Under the pieces are notes generated by a model. The model saw only the letters and a list, made by a program, of their open reading frames with translations. It was not told where the DNA came from and ran no database searches. 64,000 nt of DNA from Sedimenticola_A sp040506425 (GTDB lineage: Bacteria > Pseudomonadota > Gammaproteobacteria > Chromatiales > Chromatiaceae), in contig OZ245051.1 of the NCBI GenBank assembly GCA_965224515.1, positions 2,046,001-2,110,000 on the forward strand. Reading direction: 5' to 3'. The position numbers and the translations under genes were made by a program. Shown piece after piece: positions 6,936-16,341 of this stretch. Every line of letters begins with the position of its first letter. The first letter of the stretch is position 1.

Positions 6936-9845
6936 ATGCAGGACCCAACTGCCCGCTCTGACAAAGATGTCGGCCGCGTCGAAACCAAGGAAACCACCTG
7001 CTACATGTGTGCCTGTCGCTGCGGCATCCGCGTGACACTGCGCGATGGCGAGGTGCGCCATATTGAAGGCAACCCCAATCACCCTTTGAATGAAGGCGCC
7101 ATCTGCGCCAAGGGTGCCTCGGGTATCATGAAGCAGTACTCCCCGGGCCGTATCACCAAGCCGTTGTTGAGAAAACAGGGAGCCGAGCGCGGTGAGTCCG
7201 CCTTCGAGGAGATCTCCTGGGAGAAGGCCTTCGACATGATGGAGGAGCGCCTTACCAAGATCCGTGCCGAAGACCCCAAGAAGTTCGCCCTGTTCACCGG
7301 CCGCGACCAGATGCAGGCCCTGACCGGCATGTTTGCCAAGCAGTTCGGCACCCCAAACTACTCGGCCCACGGCGGCTTCTGCTCCGTGAACATGGCCGCG
7401 GGCATGATCTACACCATCGGTGGCTCCTTCTGGGAGTTCGGCGGCCCAGACCTGGAGCGGGCCAAGCTGTTCGTGATGATCGGCACCGCCGAGGATCACC
7501 ACTCCAACCCGATGAAGATCGCCATCTCCAAGTTCAAGCGCCGTGGTGGCCGCCTGATCTCCATCAACCCGATCCGTACCGGTTACTCCGCGGTTGCGGA
7601 CGAGTGGGTGCCCATCAAGCCCGGCACCGACGGCGCGTTGATGCTCGCCTTCATCCACGAGCTGATCAAGCAGGGTCTCTACGACCGCGAGTTCCTGATC
7701 AAGTACACCAACTCGGCAGAGCTGGTGATCGACGATCCCTCTCGGGATGATCACGGCCTGTTCAAGCGTTTTGAGACCCATATCGAAGAGGGGTGTTTCG
7801 ACCCCGAGAACAAGCTCTGGTGGGATCGTGATCTCAACCGCGAGATCTCCACCCATACCCCGGGCACCGAGCCCCGTCTGCTGGGTGATTTCACCCTGGA
7901 AGACGGTACCCCGGTCAAGCCCGCATTTCAGCTGCTCAAAGAGCGTGTAGAACAGTTCACCCCGGAGTGGGCCGAGGGCATCACCGGTATCCCGGCCGAG
8001 ACCATCCGCCGCATCGCCCACGAGATGGGCGTTACCGCCCGTGACCAGAAGATCGAACTGCCCATCGCATGGACCGACTGCTGGGAGAATGAGCATGATT
8101 CTGTAACCGGTAACCCGGTGGCCTTCCACTCCATGCGCGGTACAGCTGCCCACTCAAACGGTTTTCAGACCATCCGTGCGATGAGCATTCTGATGACCAT
8201 CCTGGGTACCATCGACCGTCCCGGCGGTTTCCGCCACCGTGCGCCGTTCCCGCGTCCGATTCCACCCTGTCCCAAGCCACCGAACAGTCCCGAAGGTGTG
8301 CAGCCGAATACGCCCCTTGACGGCATGCCCCTGGGTTGGCCTGCAAAGCCCGAAGACCTGTTCGTGGACGACGAGGGCGAGGCGGTTCGCCTGGACAAGG
8401 CCTTCTCCTGGGAGTATCCCCTCTCGGTTCACGGCCTGATGCATAACGCCATCACCAACGCATGGCGCGGCGACCCCTACAAGATCGACACCATGCTGCT
8501 GTTCATGGCCAACATGGCCTGGAACAGCTCCATGAATACCGCCAGCGTACGCGAGATGCTGGTGGACAAGGATGAGAACGGCGAGTACAAGATTCCATTC
8601 CTGATCGTCTGCGACGCCTTCCAGTCAGAGACCGTGGCATTCGCCGACCTGGTGCTGCCCGATACCACCTACCTGGAACGTCACGACGCCCTCTCAATGC
8701 TCGACCGCCCCATCTCCGAGTATGAAGGTCCCATGGATTCCATCCGTATTCCAGTGGTTCCCCCCAAGGGTGAATGCAAGCCCTTCCAGGAGGTGCTGAT
8801 CGAGATGGGCTCCCGTCTTGGCCTGCCTGCTTTCGTCAACGAAGAGGGCGAGCGCAAGTACCGCGACTACCCCGACTTCATCACCAACTACGAGACATCT
8901 CCCGGTTCCGGTATCGGCTTCCTGGCAGGATGGCGTGGCAAGAGTGGTGAGAAGTTTCTCAAGGGTGAACCCAACTCGCGCCAGCTTGAGATGTACAAGC
9001 AGAACGACTGTGTTTACCACTACCACCTGCCCAAGTCCTACCAGTACATGCGTAACTGGAACAAGGGCTACCTGCACTGGGCCCGTGCCCACGGTATGAC
9101 CCGCTACGCGGAACCGATCACTATTCATCTCTACTCCGAGGTGTTGCAGAAGTTCCGTCTCGCTGCACAGGGAAAATGGCCCGGGCGCACTCCGCCCGAG
9201 CGTCTGCGCCGCCGTATCGAGATGAACTTTGATCCGCTGCCGTTCTTCAGCGAGCCGCTGTTGTCACGCCTGGGTGATTCCCACGAGTATCCGCTCAATG
9301 CGCTGACCCAGCGTCCGATGGCGATGTACCACTCATGGGATAGCCAGAACGCCTGGCTGCGCCAGATCCATACCCACAACTACATGTTCGTCAACACCAA
9401 GACGGCCAAGGCACAGGGTATCGAGGATGGCGACTGGATCTGGGCTGAGTCTGCCTCGGGCAAGGTGCGCTGCATGTGCCGTCACTCCGAGGCTGTTGAG
9501 CCGGGCACAGTGTGGACCTGGAACGCCATCGGCAAGGCCTCCGGCGCCTGGGGTCTTTCGCCCAAGGCCAACGAGTCCCAGAAGGGCTTCCTGCTCAACC
9601 ACGTGATTCCCGAGGAGCTGCCTCCCTGCGAGGCGGGACAACACATGTCCAACTCCGACCCGGTCACCGGCCAGGCCGCCTGGTTCGATGTGAAGGTGAA
9701 GATCTACAAGGCGGGACCTGAGGAGCCGGAACAGACATGGCCACAGTTCAAGCCACAACAGAAGCTGCCTGGACAGGATCCCAAGCGGGGTAAGTGGCAG
9801 TCCTACTTCGCCGGCATGTTCCGCAAGAAAGCGAACATCGGGTAG
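6936..9845 (+). CDS. soeA: Cytoplasmic sulfite dehydrogenase, molybdopterin catalytic subunit SoeA
   Basis: This 969-residue member of the DMSO-reductase family matches SoeA of purple and colourless sulfur bacteria in length and gene order. An N-terminal [4Fe-4S] site is formed by Cys22, Cys25, Cys29 and Cys57. Cys149 in HGGFCSVN is the likely molybdenum ligand. There is no twin-arginine signal, consistent with the cytoplasmic location that separates SoeA from periplasmic polysulfide or thiosulfate reductases. The complex oxidises sulfite to sulfate and passes electrons through SoeB and SoeC to quinone, completing Dsr-type sulfur oxidation. An AAGGG lies upstream of the ATG. The 64-base spacing to soeB supports one operon. 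Confidence 0.9.
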   Translation: MQDPTARSDKDVGRVETKETTCYMCACRCGIRVTLRDGEVRHIEGNPNHPLNEGAICAKGASGIMKQYSPGRITKPLLRKQGAERGESAFEEISWEKAFDMMEERLTKIRAEDPKKFALFTGRDQMQALTGMFAKQFGTPNYSAHGGFCSVNMAAGMIYTIGGSFWEFGGPDLERAKLFVMIGTAEDHHSNPMKIAISKFKRRGGRLISINPIRTGYSAVADEWVPIKPGTDGALMLAFIHELIKQGLYDREFLIKYTNSAELVIDDPSRDDHGLFKRFETHIEEGCFDPENKLWWDRDLNREISTHTPGTEPRLLGDFTLEDGTPVKPAFQLLKERVEQFTPEWAEGITGIPAETIRRIAHEMGVTARDQKIELPIAWTDCWENEHDSVTGNPVAFHSMRGTAAHSNGFQTIRAMSILMTILGTIDRPGGFRHRAPFPRPIPPCPKPPNSPEGVQPNTPLDGMPLGWPAKPEDLFVDDEGEAVRLDKAFSWEYPLSVHGLMHNAITNAWRGDPYKIDTMLLFMANMAWNSSMNTASVREMLVDKDENGEYKIPFLIVCDAFQSETVAFADLVLPDTTYLERHDALSMLDRPISEYEGPMDSIRIPVVPPKGECKPFQEVLIEMGSRLGLPAFVNEEGERKYRDYPDFITNYETSPGSGIGFLAGWRGKSGEKFLKGEPNSRQLEMYKQNDCVYHYHLPKSYQYMRNWNKGYLHWARAHGMTRYAEPITIHLYSEVLQKFRLAAQGKWPGRTPPERLRRRIEMNFDPLPFFSEPLLSRLGDSHEYPLNALTQRPMAMYHSWDSQNAWLRQIHTHNYMFVNTKTAKAQGIEDGDWIWAESASGKVRCMCRHSEAVEPGTVWTWNAIGKASGAWGLSPKANESQKGFLLNHVIPEELPPCEAGQHMSNSDPVTGQAAWFDVKVKIYKAGPEEPEQTWPQFKPQQKLPGQDPKRGKWQSYFAGMFRKKANIG

Positions 9846-9909
9846 ATGAATTGAAAGGAGGGGGCTATCCGGGGCCGGATGCCGCTTCCCTGAGAAGAGT
9901 GAAAAGACA

Positions 9910-10629
9910 ATGAGCCAGATGGCATTGGTAATCGATTTGAACGTGTGTGTAGGCTGCCACGCCTGCGTCACCAGCTGCAAGGAGTGGAACACCTCCGGTT
10001 GGGCCGGGCCCATGCCGGATCAGCGTCCCTACGACGCTGACCCCACGGGTGTCTTCTTCAACCGTGTGCAGACCTACGAAGTGGGTGAGTTCCCCTGTAC
10101 AGAGACGCTGCACTTTCCCAAGTCCTGCCTGCACTGCGAGGATCCGCCATGCGTACCTGTCTGTCCGACAGGTGCCAGCTACAAGCGTGAGGACAACGGT
10201 GTTGTGCTGGTGGATTACGACAAGTGCATCGGCTGCAAATACTGCAGCTGGGCATGCCCCTACGGTGCACGTGAGTTCGACGAGAAGAACAAGGTGATGA
10301 AGAAGTGCACCCTGTGCATCGACCGTATCACCGACATGTCTCTGCCGGAGAATGAGCGCAAGCCCGCCTGCGTGCTGGCCTGTCCGACCCGTGCCCGTAT
10401 TTACGGTGACGTGCATGATCCCGATTCCGACGTCTCGGTGGCAATCCGTGAACAGGGCGGCTATCAACTGCAGCCTGAGTGGGGCACCCAGCCGGCCAAC
10501 CAGTACCTGCCGCGTCGCAAGACCCGCATGCACATCCGCGAGGATGAACTGGTTCGCTCCGACAACCCGCTACGCGAAGAGATGGAACTGCCTGTCGAGG
10601 GCGAGACCCTGGACGACGTGGCCTGGTAA
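9910..10629 (+). CDS. soeB: Sulfite dehydrogenase iron-sulfur subunit SoeB
   Basis: This 239-residue ferredoxin-like electron-transfer subunit has four cysteine clusters: CVGCHACVTSC, CLHCEDPPCVPVCP, CIGCKYCSWACP and CTLC...CVLACP. They predict four [4Fe-4S] centres as in DmsB/PsrB/SoeB proteins. No signal peptide is present, so it sits with SoeA on the cytoplasmic side. It carries electrons from the molybdenum subunit to the membrane subunit encoded directly downstream. Confidence 0.9.
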   Translation: MSQMALVIDLNVCVGCHACVTSCKEWNTSGWAGPMPDQRPYDADPTGVFFNRVQTYEVGEFPCTETLHFPKSCLHCEDPPCVPVCPTGASYKREDNGVVLVDYDKCIGCKYCSWACPYGAREFDEKNKVMKKCTLCIDRITDMSLPENERKPACVLACPTRARIYGDVHDPDSDVSVAIREQGGYQLQPEWGTQPANQYLPRRKTRMHIREDELVRSDNPLREEMELPVEGETLDDVAW

Positions 10630-10634
10630 TAATT

Positions 10635-10658
10635 GTAGGTCGGGCTTCAGCCCGACGA
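10635..10658. repeat. REP-like palindrome between soeB and soeC
   Basis: GTAGGTCGGGCTTCAGCCCGAC begins with the GTAG tetranucleotide and folds on itself (GTCGGGCT/AGCCCGAC). It fits the GTAG class of bacterial REP elements, mobilised by RAYT transposases in other gammaproteobacteria. It lies in the 45-base gap inside the soe operon and could affect mRNA stability or the ratio of SoeB to SoeC. Confidence 0.65.
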
Positions 10659-10674
10659 TATGAGGTTTTTTACG

Positions 10675-11655
10675 ATGCATCCTGCATTTTCAGTCATATT
10701 CCTGACCACCTTGATCGGTGTGGGGCAGGGCCTGTTCCTGGCACTCTATACCGGCCAGGTCTATTCACTGGCCAACCTGTTGCCGGCCCAGGACAGCTCA
10801 GCCTTCTATGGCATGGGCAGCCTGTTGTCGATGATTTTTCTGATCGCCGGCCTGTTCGCATCTTTCTTCCACCTGGGGCATCCCGAACGTGCCTGGCGAG
10901 CCGCCAGCCAGTGGCGTACCTCCTGGCTCTCCCGCGAAGTGATCGTGCTGCCTGCATTCATGGGACTGGTTTTTCTCTACGGCGCTCTGCATTACCTGGG
11001 CTGGACCATGCCTCTGTTCACTGTGTCCGACACCCTGCCGGTGGACCTGACCCTGATCATCGGTTTCCTCGGCAGCGTTGCGGCCTTCGCACTGTTTATC
11101 AGCACCGCGATGATCTATGCCAGCCTCAAGTTCCTGCAGGAGTGGCACAGCCCCCTGACGGTGGCCAACTACATGCTGTTGGGTATCGCTTCCGGCTTTA
11201 TGCTGGCGGCTGCCTTTTCAGCCTACACCGGCGTGGACCTGGTCGCCTTCTTCGGTACCTGGGCTGTGATCTTCACACTGATGGGCATGGTTACCCGTGC
11301 CGCTTCATTGATCCGCAACAAAAACCTGCGCCGCAAGATTGAACTCAAGTCGGCTATCGGTATGCGCCATAGCAGCATGCATCAGAAAGCCCAGGGCTTC
11401 ATGGGGGGCTCTTTCAATACCCGTGAGTTCTTCCATGGCAAGACTGCAGCGACGGTAAAAGTTGTGAAGATCAGTTTCCTGGTGCTGGTGTTTCCTCTGC
11501 CTGTGGCCTTGATCGCAGCAGCCTACGCCCTGGAGTCCAGTGCACTGCCCATGCTGGCTTTCGTTGTCCAGTATGTGGGCCTGATGGCAGAGCGTTGGTA
11601 TTTCTTTGCCGAGGCGAAGCATCCCCAGAATCTCTATTACCAGTCCATGGCCTGA
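10675..11655 (+). CDS. soeC: Sulfite dehydrogenase membrane anchor SoeC (DmsC/NrfD type)
   Basis: This hydrophobic protein of about 326 residues has eight or so membrane segments, as in DmsC-type quinone-reducing anchors. I place the start at the ATG at 10675 (MHPAFSVIF), which has GAGG nine bases upstream. An in-frame ATG at 10660 has no ribosome binding site and starts within two bases of the REP element. The protein anchors SoeAB to the inner face of the membrane and delivers electrons to the quinone pool. Confidence 0.88.
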   Translation: MHPAFSVIFLTTLIGVGQGLFLALYTGQVYSLANLLPAQDSSAFYGMGSLLSMIFLIAGLFASFFHLGHPERAWRAASQWRTSWLSREVIVLPAFMGLVFLYGALHYLGWTMPLFTVSDTLPVDLTLIIGFLGSVAAFALFISTAMIYASLKFLQEWHSPLTVANYMLLGIASGFMLAAAFSAYTGVDLVAFFGTWAVIFTLMGMVTRAASLIRNKNLRRKIELKSAIGMRHSSMHQKAQGFMGGSFNTREFFHGKTAATVKVVKISFLVLVFPLPVALIAAAYALESSALPMLAFVVQYVGLMAERWYFFAEAKHPQNLYYQSMA

Positions 11656-11700
11656 TTGTTCACGCCATCGCCAGGTGTGCGTAATACATAAGGAGTTGTT

Positions 11701-12519
11701 ATGAAAAAACTGAGTCTGCTTTTCATTGGTTGGATTCTTGGTTTGTTCAGTTTGACGACACAGGCTGATCTGCTGGTGCTGGTGCACGGCTACCTGGGCA
11801 GTTCGCACTCCTGGGAGAGCAGTGGCGTAAACAGTGTGCTGGAGCAAAACGGTTGGCAGCGCGCCGGGCTGGTGTATGCTGGCCCCCGTGGTATCCAGGT
11901 GATACCGGCAGCGGGTCAGCAGGCCGATAACAAGGTTTACAGTGTTGATCTGCCCTCGGTTGCACCGCTGACCCTGCAGGCCCAGCAGTTGCAGCTGATG
12001 CTGCGCCAGCTGGCTGAGCGTCATCCTGGAGAACCGCTCTATATAGCCGGTCACTCCGCCGGTGGTGTTGTGGCCCGCCTGGCCCTGGTCCGTGACCCCT
12101 CCATTGAAGCCAGGGCCCTGGTGACCATCGCCTCTCCACACCTGGGTACCGCCCGGGCCATCGAGGCCCTGGAGGAGACAGACGGTTCTGGTCCGGTCGG
12201 TATGATCAAGAATCTCTTTGGTGGTGATCTCTACCAGACGGTGAAGCATTCATACGGCGCGCTGGTGGAACTGACTCCCGCCTATCCGGGCAACATGCTG
12301 TACTGGCTCAACGCACAGAATCATCCGGATATCGAATACCACTCCATCGTGCGTCCCGGCCCTGTTGGGCTGGGTGACGAACTGGTACCCCTGTTCAGCC
12401 AGGATATGAACAACGTCCCGGCGCTGAAAGGAAAATCCAGGGTACTGCCGGTGGCTACCGGACATTCCCTCAATCCCCAGGACGGGGCGACACTGGTTCA
12501 TCTGATCTCCGCCAGCTGA
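11701..12519 (+). CDS. Secreted alpha/beta hydrolase, lipase-like
   Basis: The protein has 272 residues. The N-terminal 22 residues are a Sec signal ending in TTQA. The mature protein begins with LLVLVHGYLGSS, a typical oxyanion-hole segment, followed by the nucleophile elbow GHSAGG and a late His in ATGHSLN that can complete the triad. A strong AAGGAG precedes the ATG. It is 45 bases after soeC but has no functional link to it. It is probably a periplasmic or secreted esterase/lipase of unknown substrate. Confidence 0.75.
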   Translation: MKKLSLLFIGWILGLFSLTTQADLLVLVHGYLGSSHSWESSGVNSVLEQNGWQRAGLVYAGPRGIQVIPAAGQQADNKVYSVDLPSVAPLTLQAQQLQLMLRQLAERHPGEPLYIAGHSAGGVVARLALVRDPSIEARALVTIASPHLGTARAIEALEETDGSGPVGMIKNLFGGDLYQTVKHSYGALVELTPAYPGNMLYWLNAQNHPDIEYHSIVRPGPVGLGDELVPLFSQDMNNVPALKGKSRVLPVATGHSLNPQDGATLVHLISAS

Positions 12520-12595
12520 ACCTTCAACTGCATCCTGGCCGGTCTGCACCATTGGTGATGAAGCTTTGGGAAGATGCGGCGCTTTTTAGTTTTGC

Positions 12596-12659
12596 AGGAG
12601 CCCTGTCCCCTGGGCGATATACAGGCGGGTGATCCATTCGCCCAGGGGACTGGGCTCCT
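12596..12659. repeat. REP inverted pair (REPIN-like)
   Basis: Two arms of 22 bases (12596-12617 and 12638-12659) are inverted copies with one mismatch around the core TCGCCCAGGGGAC. The same core recurs in every unit of the array at 36.3-37.0 kb, so the two loci belong to one family. The right arm ends two bases before the stop codon of the convergent exonuclease gene, so it may also act as a transcription end for the lipase-like gene. Confidence 0.75.
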
Positions 12660-12660
12660 A

Positions 12661-13167
12661 CTACCTTGTGCTAAGGGCGCTCAAGCGTCTGATCGTCTCC
12701 TGGATGATCAGCGCATCGGAACTGGCGCGGTGCCGGGCCAGTTCCAGATCGTTTATCACTTGTGCCTTTGTCTCATGCCACAGGGCGGCCTGCTCCTCGC
12801 TGATAAGTGCTCTCGTGGTTTCCAGCCGGTACTTCTGCGCTATACCCGCCACATCATGCAACTTGCCGAGCCAGCTCAGATCGTAGTTCCATGCGTCACT
12901 GAAAACGGTTGTTCCTGCCAGAAGGCGATTCAGCTCGGTTGCCACCTGTGCAGGCGATGAACCGTTGCTGCAGAGGGTGTTGCGGGGAATGCCATGAACC
13001 GCCTCGGCAGAGGCGTCCCAATGTGTCCAGCTCTTATCGGGACAGACGATAAAGCAGTGGGTCTTTCCGTCCGGTAGTGCTATGCCGACCTCAATCGGAT
13101 AGCTGCCGCGGCCGAAACCCGAGGCCTCGATATCGATGATGGTGGGGAGCTCCTTTTCCTGTTCCAT
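12661..13167 (-). CDS. DnaQ/RNase T-like 3'-5' exonuclease
   Basis: The 168-residue protein starts with the Exo I motif TIIDIEASGFG, whose Asp-x-Glu pair binds catalytic metal. It also has an Exo II-like stretch (SDAWNYDLSWL) and a C-terminal helical part. It is a stand-alone DEDD nuclease domain without polymerase or helicase partners. Substrate (RNA or DNA) is unknown. A REP element abuts its stop codon. Confidence 0.7.
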   Translation of the reverse strand: MEQEKELPTIIDIEASGFGRGSYPIEVGIALPDGKTHCFIVCPDKSWTHWDASAEAVHGIPRNTLCSNGSSPAQVATELNRLLAGTTVFSDAWNYDLSWLGKLHDVAGIAQKYRLETTRALISEEQAALWHETKAQVINDLELARHRASSDALIIQETIRRLSALSTR

Positions 13168-13270
13168 TCTGTCCTGCTATTCAACACTGCGCACTGTAGT
13201 GTTTTTTTATCGGCCCAAGGCACTGTATGTAGGGTAAAATATAACGATTATTATTTCGACAGCTGTGAAC

Positions 13271-14578
13271 ATGAAAAAGATCGAGCTTCTCTCCCCGGCA
13301 GGGACTATCAGAAACATGCGCTACGCTTTTGCCTATGGTGCAGACGCGGTCTATGCCGGCATGCCCCGCTACAGCCTGCGGGTTCGCAACAACGATTTTC
13401 TCGAAGAGAATCTCAAGACAGGCATCGCCGAGGCCCACGCCCAGGGCAAGCAGCTCTACCTTGCTTGTAACCTGATGCCCCACGGAGCGAAGGTCAAGAC
13501 CTTCGTGGATGATATCGAGCCGGTGGTGGCCATGGGGCCCGACGCCCTGATCATGTCCGATCCCGGGTTAATCATGATGGTGCGCGAGCGCTGGCCCGAT
13601 ATGCCGATTCACCTTTCTGTGCAGGCCAACACGGTCAACGCGGCAGCTGTGAAGTTCTGGCAGCAGGTGGGCGTGAGCCGGGTGATTCTCTCCCGTGAGC
13701 TGTCACTGGACGAGGTGGCCGAGATCCGCCAGGAGTGCCCCGACATGGAGCTGGAGGTGTTCATTCACGGCGCCCTCTGCATCGCCTATTCAGGACGCTG
13801 CCTGCTCTCGGGCTACTTCAGTCACCGTGACGCCAACCAGGGCACCTGTACCAACTCCTGCCGCTGGGAGTACAAGGTCGGTGAAACGGGCCTGGGCGAG
13901 CCGATGACAGGCGTGGCCCAGACGGGACAGGCCCGTCACCCGGCGGCGGATGATGTTTACCTGATCGAGGAGAAGGGGCGTCCGGGAGAGTTTATGCCCA
14001 TCTACGAGGACGAGCAGGGCACTTACATCATGAACTCCAAGGACCTGCGGGCAGTGGAACATGTCCACCGGCTGGTGGAGATCGGTATCGACTGCCTGAA
14101 GATTGAGGGGCGTACCAAGTCTCACTACTACACCGCCCGCTCCACCCAGGTCTATCGCCAGGCCATTGATGACGCGGTGGCCGGCAGACCTTTCCGTCCT
14201 GCCCTGCTGGATGACCTTGAAGGCCTGGCCAGTCGCGGTTATACCGACGGCTTCTACCAGCGCCACGAGACCGCCGAGCTGCAGAACTACCGCCAGGGCA
14301 TCTCAACCAACAGTCAACAGATATTCGTCGGTGAGATTGCCGAGATTGACCAGGCAAGGGGCATGGCCCTGGTGGATGTGAAGAATAAATTTGCTGTTGG
14401 CGATGAACTGGAGTTGCTCACCCCGGCAGGCAACCACCGCTTTGTGCTGGAGCAGATGTTGACCAGGGATGGCGCCAATGCAGAGGTGGCACCTGGAGCA
14501 GGTCACTTCATGTGGCTGCCCCTGCCGGTGCTGGACGGCCTGGACAAGGCACTCATTACACGCTCCCTGATCAGTTGA
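13271..14578 (+). CDS. trhP: Peptidase U32 family, tRNA hydroxylation protein TrhP (YegQ)
   Basis: The protein has about 435 residues from the ATG at 13271 (an in-frame GTG lies six bases earlier). The N-terminus (KIELLSPAGTIRNMRYAFAYGADAVY) and the U32 signature around EVFIHGALCIAYSGRCLLS are characteristic of YegQ. In E. coli this protein supports prephenate-dependent formation of 5-hydroxyuridine at the tRNA wobble position. The conserved cysteines in ALCIAYSGRC and QGTC fit an Fe-S or metal site. It is the first of two close genes, with the haemoglobin gene 10 bases downstream. Confidence 0.88.
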   Translation: MKKIELLSPAGTIRNMRYAFAYGADAVYAGMPRYSLRVRNNDFLEENLKTGIAEAHAQGKQLYLACNLMPHGAKVKTFVDDIEPVVAMGPDALIMSDPGLIMMVRERWPDMPIHLSVQANTVNAAAVKFWQQVGVSRVILSRELSLDEVAEIRQECPDMELEVFIHGALCIAYSGRCLLSGYFSHRDANQGTCTNSCRWEYKVGETGLGEPMTGVAQTGQARHPAADDVYLIEEKGRPGEFMPIYEDEQGTYIMNSKDLRAVEHVHRLVEIGIDCLKIEGRTKSHYYTARSTQVYRQAIDDAVAGRPFRPALLDDLEGLASRGYTDGFYQRHETAELQNYRQGISTNSQQIFVGEIAEIDQARGMALVDVKNKFAVGDELELLTPAGNHRFVLEQMLTRDGANAEVAPGAGHFMWLPLPVLDGLDKALITRSLIS

Positions 14579-14588
14579 ATCGATTGTT

Positions 14589-15026
14589 ATGAATGATATC
14601 CCCAACCCATATCAGCAGCTGGGCGGTGAGGCTGGCGTGCGCGAACTGGTTGACCGTTTCTACGACTACATGGACCAGGTGGATGAGGTGCGGGATATCC
14701 GCTCCATGCATGCCAAGAGCCTCAAGGTCTCCCGTGAAAAACTGTTCATGTTCCTCTCAGGCTGGTTGGGTGGTCCCGGACTGTACGAAGAGAAGTACGG
14801 TCACCCCAGGCTGAGGCAACGTCATATGCCGTTCTCCATCGGCCAGGCGGAGCGGGACCAGTGGATGAACTGCATGGAGAGGGCCCTGGGTGATATGAGT
14901 ATCGATGAGGGGCTTCGCAAGCACCTCATGCAGGCTTTCTGGCGCACAGCGGATCATATGCGGAATCGGCCCGAGCATGAATCCAACCATCCCGGCCTGA
15001 AGATATTTCCAGCCGAGTCGGACTGA
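14589..15026 (+). CDS. Group II truncated haemoglobin
   Basis: The 145-residue protein has the trHb2 pattern: FYDYMD in helix B with the distal Tyr, the segment GHPRLRQRHMPF with the proximal His before MPF, and the conserved Trp in RDQWM. Proteins of this family bind O2 or NO and are often linked to nitrosative or oxidative defence. The start is 10 bases after the trhP stop, so the two are probably co-transcribed. Confidence 0.88.
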   Translation: MNDIPNPYQQLGGEAGVRELVDRFYDYMDQVDEVRDIRSMHAKSLKVSREKLFMFLSGWLGGPGLYEEKYGHPRLRQRHMPFSIGQAERDQWMNCMERALGDMSIDEGLRKHLMQAFWRTADHMRNRPEHESNHPGLKIFPAESD

Positions 15027-15029
15027 CAT

Positions 15030-15260
15030 TTAATCCCGCCAAAAAGGCTTGCCCCCTTCGCCCATGGCATCCACGCGACTGATGCCTATATCCTTCAGCA
15101 GACGATCATCCAGCTCCAGCAGTCGACTGCGCTGGCGTTGACGCTGCCAGACGAAGCGCGCTCTGCTGAACAGAATTCTCAATGTGTTTGCCAGGTTTAC
15201 CGGGGGCCTCACCTGCCTGGAGGAGAGGGCTTTGTTAAGTGTGAGAGTCTGGGTATTCAT
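15030..15260 (-). CDS. DUF1127 small protein
   Basis: The C-terminal half reads as DUF1127 (YjiS-like): an arginine-rich helix followed by LLELDDRLLKDIGISRVDA. I choose the ATG at 15260 (MNTQTLTLNK, 76 residues). The frame could be read further upstream but without family support. Such proteins act as small regulators of stress or phosphate metabolism in some proteobacteria. It converges on the haemoglobin gene with a three-base gap and is divergent from the LysR gene. Confidence 0.7.
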   Translation of the reverse strand: MNTQTLTLNKALSSRQVRPPVNLANTLRILFSRARFVWQRQRQRSRLLELDDRLLKDIGISRVDAMGEGGKPFWRD

Positions 15261-15423
15261 CGGTTCGTTCCCGTGTGATTCATCCATGAATGAAGTAGAG
15301 CAGGGGGCATGCAGACTATCCAATCGTATGATCGGATCGGCCTGTTCAGAAATTCCGATGGCGACAAAGCCGTGAAATCTGCTTCAATTGGTTTACGTCG
15401 GAAAAATCACCGGGAGCAGACCA

Positions 15424-16335
15424 ATGGAGCTCTACCAGCTCAAGACCTTTGTCAAAGTGGCGGATGAGGGGCACCTCACCCGTGCCGCAGAGCAGCTCTT
15501 TACCAGTCAGCCCGCCATCAGTGCGCACATCAAGGCGCTGGAGGAGGAGTTGGGGGTGGTTCTGTTTCAGCGTACGCCCAAGGGTATGATCCTCACTCCT
15601 GAAGGCGAACTGCTCTACAACCAGGCCATGCAGACCCTGGAGGCGGCTGAAAACCTGAAGACCCAGGCGCGCGCCCTGCAGGATGAGTTGGTGGGGGATG
15701 TACGTATCGGTATACATACCGATTTTGAGTTCATGCGCATCGGGGCGTTGCACCACCGCTTGCTGGAGACCTACCCCCGGGTTCGCCCCCACTTTATCCA
15801 GAGCATGTCGGCAATCATTGTGCCCGATATCCGCAAGGGGAACCTGGATGGCGGGTTTTTCTTCGGTCCCTGCCGATTTGGAGATCTCTCAGTGACCCGG
15901 GTGCTGGATGTTCCCATGGCAATCGTTGCCCCGGTGGCCTGGCGTGATCGTATCGAGGGTGCGGATATCAGGGCCCTGGCCGATCTGCCCTGGGTCTACA
16001 CATCAGAGAACTGCCCTTTTCATGCGGTGAGCATGGAATTGTTTGAAGATGTTGACGCTGAACCGGCCAAGGTGGCGTATGTGGATAGCGAGGATGCTGT
16101 TCGGGAGCTGATCCGCTCGGGCGCCGGTCTCTCCCTGTTGCGACAGGACGATGCCGAGTGGACGCAGGAGCAGGGGTTCGGCTGTGTCTGGTCTGGCGTC
16201 ACACCGGGTATTGAATTGAACTTCGCGGTGCAGAAACGCCGCAGCAGCGAACCCCTGATAAAGGCGGTCAGTGAAGTGATTCGCCAGCTCTGGTCACTGG
16301 ATGATCCACTGCTGTCTGAGGAGGCTGCGAAGTAG
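15424..16335 (+). CDS. LysR-family transcriptional regulator
   Basis: The protein has 303 residues from the ATG at 15424, preceded by GGGAG; the typical N-terminus MELYQLKTFVKVADEG confirms the start. The winged helix (residues 1-60, with HLTRAAEQLFTSQPAISAHIKALE) is followed by a periplasmic-binding-like effector domain. The effector is unknown. It is divergent from the DUF1127 gene, which is a plausible target together with the nearby haemoglobin gene. Confidence 0.88.
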   Translation: MELYQLKTFVKVADEGHLTRAAEQLFTSQPAISAHIKALEEELGVVLFQRTPKGMILTPEGELLYNQAMQTLEAAENLKTQARALQDELVGDVRIGIHTDFEFMRIGALHHRLLETYPRVRPHFIQSMSAIIVPDIRKGNLDGGFFFGPCRFGDLSVTRVLDVPMAIVAPVAWRDRIEGADIRALADLPWVYTSENCPFHAVSMELFEDVDAEPAKVAYVDSEDAVRELIRSGAGLSLLRQDDAEWTQEQGFGCVWSGVTPGIELNFAVQKRRSSEPLIKAVSEVIRQLWSLDDPLLSEEAAK

Positions 16336-16341
16336 GGTGGT

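Noticed and set aside
6921..8153. 410-codon minus-strand frame opposite soeA
   Set aside because: Antisense shadow in a gene with strong third-position GC bias. The plus strand encodes an intact SoeA.
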